Origin: Citreimonas sp042096055
GTDB taxonomy: Bacteria > Pseudomonadota > Alphaproteobacteria > Rhodobacterales > Rhodobacteraceae
Reading direction: 5' to 3'
NCBI RefSeq assembly: GCF_042096055.1
Contig: NZ_JBELMH010000005.1
Location: 16,689 to 80,688, forward strand
Length of the DNA: 64,000 nt
Position numbers and translations under genes: made by a program. Below the pieces are notes generated by a model. The model did not search any database. It was not told the DNA's origin and was given only the letters and a program-made list of their open reading frames with translations. This document shows, one piece after another, positions 59,169-64,000 of this stretch (positions are counted from its first letter, which is position 1; the number at the start of each line of letters is the position of its first letter).

Positions 59169-60848
59169 CTATTCCGCGGCGGCGGCGCCGCCCTGCCGAT
59201 CCTCGTCGCCTTCCGCGCCCATGACACGCTCGCGCGGCCACCAGTCCGCGTGTTCGGCGGCGATCCAGGCCAGGAAATCCTCGCGCAGGCGGCTTTGCGC
59301 GGACCAGCCAGTCGAAGGGTCGGGCATCATCGCGAAGAAGCTGACCTCGAGCCCCTCGGGGCCGTGGTTGGTGGCATAGGTGTAGGCGCCGGTCTCGTCC
59401 TGGTCGAGGATGTCGTCGTCGGCGGCGATCAGCTCTTCGAACTTGTTCCGCAGGATGCTCACGTCGGCGCGGTGGTCGAGCGTCAGCTTGACCACCTTCA
59501 TCATCTTGGCCTCGGTCACGGACCAGTTCTCGAACGGCTTGGACACGAAGTAGGTGACCGGCACGACGATGCGGCGGTGATCCCAGGTGCGAAGGCGCAG
59601 GAAGGTGTAGTAGATCGCCTCGACATAGGCCCAGTCGCCCTCGAACAGGACGCTGTCGCCGATGCGCACGGGCTTGGCGAAGGCGATCTGCAGCGACGCC
59701 ATGATGTTGCCCAGCACCGCCTGCCCGGCGATGCCCGCGATCACCGTCAGCACCCCGGCCGAGGCCAGCAGCGCCATGCCCACCGTGTCGAACAGGTTGA
59801 GCCAGTTCATGATGATCACGATGGCGAAGCCGACCATGACCAGCACGATCAGCCGGCGCAGCGCGTAGATCGAGGTGTAGAGCTCGCGCTCGTCGGCGCT
59901 GCGCTTGTCGTCGATGTCGCCGACGAAGCGCAGGGTGACGCGGCGCAGGATGGCGTCGACCACGCGCAGCATCGCCATGCCGACGCCCCAGACCATCAGC
60001 AGCGTCAGGATCGGCCGCAGGATCGAGTTCACTGGACCCGAGAACGACAGCACGAAGTGCAGCAGGATCTGCACGAAGGTGGCCATCACCAGCATCGCCA
60101 GCGGCAGGCCGCTGCGTTCCAGCGCCGCCGACAGCCAGCCGCGATGCGTGCGGTTCGACAGCCGCAGCACGACGTTTCGCGCGCCCCAGCCCAGCAGCAG
60201 CGTCAGCGCGCCCAGCACGGGCAGCGCGATCCATTCCCACAGCCACAGCCCCGAGAATTCGCGCATGAGGCTTTCGGGGATGTAGGTCTCGTAGCGGCGG
60301 GGACCGTAGACATCATAGAGCGGCGGCACGTTGCGCACCGTCTGCGGCGTGAACAGCCAGACCTTCGGGCCGTCCTCGGCGCGGTAGCGCGCCAGGCGGA
60401 TGTCGAGCGGGATGTTGTCGGCCTGCAGCGTCGCGATGGGAATGTTGCGGCGCGGCTCGCCGGCCAGGGGGTCGGAACTGCCGGCGACCTCGATCATCGC
60501 GTCCGGGCGCGAGGAGAGGTCCGCCCAGTCGACCCACACCTGCCGTTCGATGACCTGCGCCAGCTTCTGCGCGGCCTCCGGGCCGACGCGCGACTGCGCC
60601 TCGGGCGGGATCTCGGACAGGTTGAGGAAATGCGCCGCGCGCTCGAAGTCGTTGGCGTTCGCGGCGGCAAGGAAGTTGCGCATGGTGCTGCGCGGGCTGT
60701 CGCGGTCGATGCCCTCGGGCGGCGCATCGAGGCCCGCGTTCAGCGGCGTCTGTTCGTACCAGTCGGGATTGGCGTCCTGGGCGGCGGCGGAGAAGGCCAT
60801 CAATCCGGAGACCGGAACCAGCAGGACGAGCGCGGCGGCGCGGGCCAT
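59169..60848 (-). CDS. Large MscS-family mechanosensitive channel, copy 2
   Basis: 559 residues. Signal peptide (ARAAALVLLVPVSGLMAFSAAAQ), a periplasmic domain to about residue 190, three or more helices, and the MscS core: GMALLASAGVLTVIAGIAGQAVLGN, SLQIAFAKPVRIGDSVLFEG and IVVPVTYFVSKPFENW. Longer than copy 1 by its N-terminal domain. ATG 60848 is preferred; a longer frame to 61040 adds Arg/Ala-rich sequence with no signal. Convergent with PAP2. Confidence 0.9.
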   Translation of the reverse strand: MARAAALVLLVPVSGLMAFSAAAQDANPDWYEQTPLNAGLDAPPEGIDRDSPRSTMRNFLAAANANDFERAAHFLNLSEIPPEAQSRVGPEAAQKLAQVIERQVWVDWADLSSRPDAMIEVAGSSDPLAGEPRRNIPIATLQADNIPLDIRLARYRAEDGPKVWLFTPQTVRNVPPLYDVYGPRRYETYIPESLMREFSGLWLWEWIALPVLGALTLLLGWGARNVVLRLSNRTHRGWLSAALERSGLPLAMLVMATFVQILLHFVLSFSGPVNSILRPILTLLMVWGVGMAMLRVVDAILRRVTLRFVGDIDDKRSADERELYTSIYALRRLIVLVMVGFAIVIIMNWLNLFDTVGMALLASAGVLTVIAGIAGQAVLGNIMASLQIAFAKPVRIGDSVLFEGDWAYVEAIYYTFLRLRTWDHRRIVVPVTYFVSKPFENWSVTEAKMMKVVKLTLDHRADVSILRNKFEELIAADDDILDQDETGAYTYATNHGPEGLEVSFFAMMPDPSTGWSAQSRLREDFLAWIAAEHADWWPRERVMGAEGDEDRQGGAAAAE

Positions 60849-60865
60849 TCTGCCGGATGCGTTCC

Positions 60866-60891
60866 AACCGGTGTTCAGCGGCACGGGTTCC
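60866..60891 (-). promoter_or_regulatory. EcfG-like promoter (GGTT variant) of large MscS gene
   Basis: Minus strand GGAAC (60891-60887), 17-base spacer, GGTT (60869-60866), about 18 bases before the ATG. Confidence 0.4.
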
Positions 60892-61079
60892 TCCCGGATC
60901 GAATGACCATGCGGCGAACGCGACCGCCCCCATCCGCGGGGGACAGGGGCGGCGGGCGCCTCTGCACAAGCCGCCCGAGTTTCGCCTTCGAGGTCCGCGC
61001 GAGGGAACAACGCGGTCCGGGGATGTAACGCCGGATCCACGCGACGGTTCCCGCGGAAGGCGAATTCGCCTGCGCGCGG

Positions 61080-61988
61080 TCAGGCGCGCGCCGCCACCGC
61101 GTCGTGCAGCAGACCCGCCAGCGCCGCGATCTGCGGGTTCTGGTAGCCCGAGTGGCGCGCGGTGATCCCCACCGCCCCGGTCATGAAGCCCGAGTCCAGC
61201 GCGAAGGCGTGCAGACCGCCCGCCGCCACCTCGTGCGCGACGACGCCGCGCGAGATGAACCACAGCATGTCCGAGCGCTGCAGCAGCGGGCGCGCGAAGG
61301 CCAGCGAGACCGTCTCGAACGCCGGGCGCAGGCCGGCGAGGCCGATCACGCCGAGGTATTTCTCGACCGTCTCGCGGATGATCGCGCCGCGGTCGGGCAG
61401 GATGACCGGACAGGCGCGCAGCGCCTGCGCCGCAGGATGGCCCGCCATCGGGTGATCCGCGCGGGCGACGAGGTCGATGCGGTCCTCGTAGAGGTATTCG
61501 AACCGCAGGCCGGGCATGTCGTCGGCGGCGGGCATGCGGCCGATCATCAGGTCGATCTCGCCCGCGCGGAGGCGGTCGATCAGGTAGCGGTTTGGCCCCG
61601 TCGTCACCGCCACCTGCACGTCGGGGCGCGCGCGGGCGAAGTCGATCGCCACCTGCGGGAACAGGCTGCCCGCGACGGTGGGCAGCACGCCGACGGCGAT
61701 GCGGTCGTCGGGACCCGCGCCGCCCAGCGAGCGGATGCCGGCCTCGAGGCTCGACAACGCCTGCAGCGCGTGGCGGCGGAAGGCGCGCCCTTCGGCGTTG
61801 AGCACGACCCGGCGGCCGGTGCGGTCGAAGAGCTTGGCGCCGACGAGGCTTTCCAGGTCGGCGATGGTCTTGGACAGGGCGGGTTGCGACACGTGGCGCG
61901 CCCGGGCGGCCGCCGTCAGCCCGCCGAGGTCGGCGACCGCCAGGAACGCCTCGACATGGCGCAGCTTTAGTCCGTTGGGTATAATCAT
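61080..61988 (-). CDS. pcaQ: PcaQ, LysR-type regulator of protocatechuate degradation
   Basis: 302 residues. LysR helix-turn-helix (KLRHVEAFLAVADLGGLTAAARARHVSQPALSKTI, about 8-42, given here in pieces: HVEAFLAVADLGG and AARARHVSQPALSKT). The effector-binding domain follows, including GVLPTVAGSLFPQVAIDF. The start ATG 61988 fits the usual spacing to the first helix. Divergent from pcaCHGB; activates them in response to a pathway carboxylate such as carboxy-cis,cis-muconate or gamma-carboxymuconolactone (family knowledge). Confidence 0.9.
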   Translation of the reverse strand: MIIPNGLKLRHVEAFLAVADLGGLTAAARARHVSQPALSKTIADLESLVGAKLFDRTGRRVVLNAEGRAFRRHALQALSSLEAGIRSLGGAGPDDRIAVGVLPTVAGSLFPQVAIDFARARPDVQVAVTTGPNRYLIDRLRAGEIDLMIGRMPAADDMPGLRFEYLYEDRIDLVARADHPMAGHPAAQALRACPVILPDRGAIIRETVEKYLGVIGLAGLRPAFETVSLAFARPLLQRSDMLWFISRGVVAHEVAAGGLHAFALDSGFMTGAVGITARHSGYQNPQIAALAGLLHDAVAARA

Positions 61989-61996
61989 ACGATTAT
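61981..61996. promoter_or_regulatory. Putative PcaQ operator
   Basis: Perfect inverted repeat ATAATC-N4-GATTAT, close to the ATAACC-N4-GGTTAA box described for rhizobial PcaQ. It overlaps the pcaQ start codon and lies about 90 bases before pcaC, fitting both autoregulation and activation. Confidence 0.6.
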
Positions 61997-62079
61997 GGAT
62001 ATCGGCGGAATTTCTATTTTCCAAGCGCCGGGAGTTATGGAAGAACCACATCCAAGGGGACGTTGCCAGGAGGACGGGC

Positions 62080-62460
62080 ATGAGCGATCGGTTCGAGACC
62101 GGCATGCGCACGCGGCGCAGGATCCTGGGCGACGCCCATGTGGACCGCGCCGAACAGGCCAAGGGCGCGCTCGACACGCCGTTCCAGGACCTGATCACCG
62201 AGGCCGCCTGGGGGCACGTCTGGTCGTCGGACGGCATCAGCGACCGCGAGCGCTCGATGCTGACGATCGCGCTGCTGGCGGCGCTGGGGAACTTCGAGGA
62301 GATCGCCATGCACGTGCGCGCCACCGCCCGCACCGGCGCGACGCAGCGCGACGTGGCCGAGGCGTTGCAGCACGTGGCGATCTATGCCGGCGTGCCGCGC
62401 GCGAACCACGCGCTGAAGATCGCCAGGGCGACCTTCGCCGAGATGGGAGAGCAGACATGA
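62080..62460 (+). CDS. pcaC: 4-carboxymuconolactone decarboxylase
   Basis: 126 residues. CMD family: DTPFQDLITEAAWGHVWSSDGISDRERSM, then LGNFEEIAMHVRATARTGATQRD with the conserved His. Converts gamma-carboxymuconolactone to beta-ketoadipate enol-lactone in the protocatechuate branch. AGGAGGA precedes the ATG. Overlaps pcaH by ATGA. Confidence 0.93.
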   Translation: MSDRFETGMRTRRRILGDAHVDRAEQAKGALDTPFQDLITEAAWGHVWSSDGISDRERSMLTIALLAALGNFEEIAMHVRATARTGATQRDVAEALQHVAIYAGVPRANHALKIARATFAEMGEQT

Positions 62461-63224
62461 GCGACAGCGACCTGAGCCGCGAGATGGCGCGCGATCCGGC
62501 CGGCACCGGGCGGCTGATCCCGCGCGACCGGTCCGCGCACCCGGTGGTGTCCGATCCGGAATACAAGACGACGGTGGCGCGCTCGCCCTCGCTGCCGCTA
62601 CTGTCGCTCGAGAGCACGCCCACCGAGGAGACCGGCCCGACCTTCGGGCATGGCGACCTGGGCGCGCTGGACGCGAACCTGGTGCTAAACTGGACGCGCG
62701 GCGAGGCGCAGGCCATCGGCGAGCGCATCCTGGTCCACGGCCGCGTGCTGGACGAGACGGGTCGCGGCGTGCCGCACACGCTGGTCGAGATCTGGCAGGC
62801 CAACGCAGGCGGGCGCTATCGCCACAAGAAGGACGGCTACCTCGCCCCGCTCGACCCGAATTTCGGCGGCTGCGGGCGGGCGCTGACCGACGCCGAGGGG
62901 CGCTATGCCTTCTTCACGATCAAGCCCGGCGCCTATCCTTGGCCCAACCGGGGCAACGACTGGCGGCCTGCGCATATCCACTTCTCGGTCTTCGGACATT
63001 CGTTCGGCCAGCGCCTGATCACGCAGATGTATTTCGAGGGCGATCCGCTGATCGCCCGCTGCCCGATCGTCGCCACGATCAAGGACCGCAGCCAGATCGA
63101 CCGGCTGGTGGCGCCGCTGGACCTGGCCCGCGCGCGCCCGCTGGACCACCTGGCCTACAAGTTCGACATCGTGCTGCGCGGGCGGCGGCAGAGCTATTTC
63201 GAAAACCGGCCGGAGGGCATGTGA
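62457..63224 (+). CDS. pcaH: Protocatechuate 3,4-dioxygenase beta subunit
   Basis: 255 residues. Holds the Fe(III) site: Tyr in AGGRYRHKKD, Tyr in GAYPWPNR, and the His pair in AHIHFSVFG. Cleaves protocatechuate to 3-carboxy-cis,cis-muconate together with PcaG. The atypical His/Asn second-sphere residues look normal. The PcaG start overlaps its stop (one base). Confidence 0.95.
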   Translation: MSDSDLSREMARDPAGTGRLIPRDRSAHPVVSDPEYKTTVARSPSLPLLSLESTPTEETGPTFGHGDLGALDANLVLNWTRGEAQAIGERILVHGRVLDETGRGVPHTLVEIWQANAGGRYRHKKDGYLAPLDPNFGGCGRALTDAEGRYAFFTIKPGAYPWPNRGNDWRPAHIHFSVFGHSFGQRLITQMYFEGDPLIARCPIVATIKDRSQIDRLVAPLDLARARPLDHLAYKFDIVLRGRRQSYFENRPEGM

Positions 63225-63823
63225 TGGTGCAGGAACTCGACACGCTGCGCGAAACCGCCTCGCAGACGGCGGGGCCCTACGTGCATATCGGGCTGATGCC
63301 CGGCTGGGCCGGCAACCCAGGCGCCTTCGACGTGGAACTGGGCCGGACGCCGGCCGGAGACGGCGCGAAGGGCGACCGGATCGAGATCACCGGCGCGGTG
63401 CACGACGGCACGGGTGCGGTGATGCGCGATGCGCTGATCGAAAGCTGGCAGGCGGACGCGGCGGGGATCTATCCCGGCCAGGACGGCGCCGACCCGGCGG
63501 TATCGGGCTTCGGCCGCTTCTCGGCCGACCCCGAGACGGGGCTGTTCACGCTGAAGACGATCAAGCCGGGCGCGGTCGCCCTGCCCGACGGACGGGTGCA
63601 GTCGCCGCATATCGCGCTGTGGATCGTGGCGCGGGGCATCAACATCGGGCTGATGACGCGGATCTACTTCGACGATGCCGACCGCGACGGCGACCCGGTC
63701 CTGTCGCGGATCGAGCAGCGCCACCGCGTCGAGACGCTGATCGCCAAGCCCGAAGGCGAGGGCCGCTGGCGCTTCGACATCCGCCTGCAGGGCGTCGGTG
63801 AAACCGTGTTCCTCGACCTCTGA
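63224..63823 (+). CDS. pcaG: Protocatechuate 3,4-dioxygenase alpha subunit
   Basis: 199 residues. Same fold as PcaH without the iron ligands: ETASQTAGPYVHIGLMPG at the start, LIESWQADAAGIYPG, TIKPGAV, and SPHIALWIVARGINIGLMTRIYF. Forms the (alpha-beta) heteromer with PcaH. Confidence 0.94.
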   Translation: MVQELDTLRETASQTAGPYVHIGLMPGWAGNPGAFDVELGRTPAGDGAKGDRIEITGAVHDGTGAVMRDALIESWQADAAGIYPGQDGADPAVSGFGRFSADPETGLFTLKTIKPGAVALPDGRVQSPHIALWIVARGINIGLMTRIYFDDADRDGDPVLSRIEQRHRVETLIAKPEGEGRWRFDIRLQGVGETVFLDL

Positions 63824-63827
63824 CCCG

Positions 63828-64000
63828 ATGACGCTTTCCCCGCTCGACAGCGCGCTCTGGTCAGGGATTTACGGCAGCGAGGCGGCGCGGGCCACGCTGG
63901 ACGACGCCGCGCTGATCGCCGCGATGATCCGGGTCGAGGCGGCGCTGGCCGAAGGCTGCGGCGCGGCGGGCATCGTGCCGGCCGACGCCGCTGCGCGCCT
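63828..64000 (+). CDS. pcaB: 3-carboxy-cis,cis-muconate cycloisomerase, 5' part
   Basis: The frame begins MTLSPLDSALWSGIYGSEAA and runs off the window end after about 57 codons (MIRVEAALAEGCGAAGIVP is typical of the fumarase/PcaB superfamily N-terminus). It starts four bases after the pcaG stop. Converts 3-carboxymuconate to gamma-carboxymuconolactone, the substrate of PcaC. The gene order places PcaB after PcaG. Confidence 0.85.
   Translation, partial: MTLSPLDSALWSGIYGSEAARATLDDAALIAAMIRVEAALAEGCGAAGIVPADAAAR

Noticed and set aside
1..64000. CRISPR arrays, tRNA/rRNA genes, insertion sequences
   Set aside because: No regularly spaced repeats, cloverleaf sequences, transposases or terminal inverted repeats were recognised by reading; the only long exact repeats are the 55-base assembly joins.

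Overview
The window is high-GC chromosomal DNA from an alphaproteobacterium, most likely of the Rhodobacterales (Roseobacter/Paracoccus-like). Pointers are an Irr-type Fur regulator, the alphaproteobacterial general stress response (GSR) core nepR-ecfG-HWE kinase with divergent phyR, a PcaQ-controlled protocatechuate operon and many short alphaproteobacterial membrane or stress proteins. I saw no tRNA, rRNA, CRISPR array, transposase or prophage. There are four 100-N scaffold gaps. Three are flanked by the same 55 bases on both sides and are assembly joins, not biology; the fourth, in tamB, is a real loss of sequence.

Layout. 1-236: 3' end of irr. 375-6470: tamA-tamB outer-membrane biogenesis. 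6534-10994: RND efflux pair. 11005-24570: small stress and envelope genes (Rho_N-like protein, host-attachment/DUF4112 operon, BrkB/YihY, YqjD-like/holin-like/DUF3618/AI-2E operon, DUF1328, K+ uptake TrkH-TrkA, Dps, a FATGUY-like single-domain response regulator, DegP, tail-anchored proteins). 24578-34390 (minus): a self-contained respiratory module. It comprises a Tat-exported gluconate-dehydrogenase-like subunit, a GMC flavoprotein, two cytochromes c, oxidase subunit II fused to cytochrome c, subunits I and III fused, a small subunit and CtaG. 34651-40935: Na+/solute symporter, MscS, Gfo/Idh/MocA and two SDR genes, plus MgtC. 40932-46015: alpha-glucosidase, SDR, FNT channel, PRC-barrel protein, CsbD. 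46079-51154: the GSR core with a phospholipase-D-like gene in the same operon. 51353-60891: PhzF, methionine aminopeptidase, GNAT, MATE, VTT-family protein, DUF998, PRC-barrel secreted protein, PAP2, MscS. 61080-64000: pcaQ divergent from pcaC-pcaH-pcaG-pcaB (cut by the window end).

The unifying signal is a promoter. I found 17 exact GGAAC-N16/17-CGTT sites and 7 GGAAC-N16/17-GGTT variants, all immediately upstream of a gene and pointing at it. This is the known recognition pattern of the GSR sigma factor EcfG, whose gene is in the window and has the same promoter. The region therefore reads as a GSR regulon physically clustered around its own regulators. Predicted members include DNA protection (Dps), envelope proteolysis (DegP), osmotic and mechanosensitive channels, efflux, small membrane proteins, solute import and probably the dehydrogenase-to-oxidase respiratory module. 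Promoter assignments come from pattern reading; no expression data were available.
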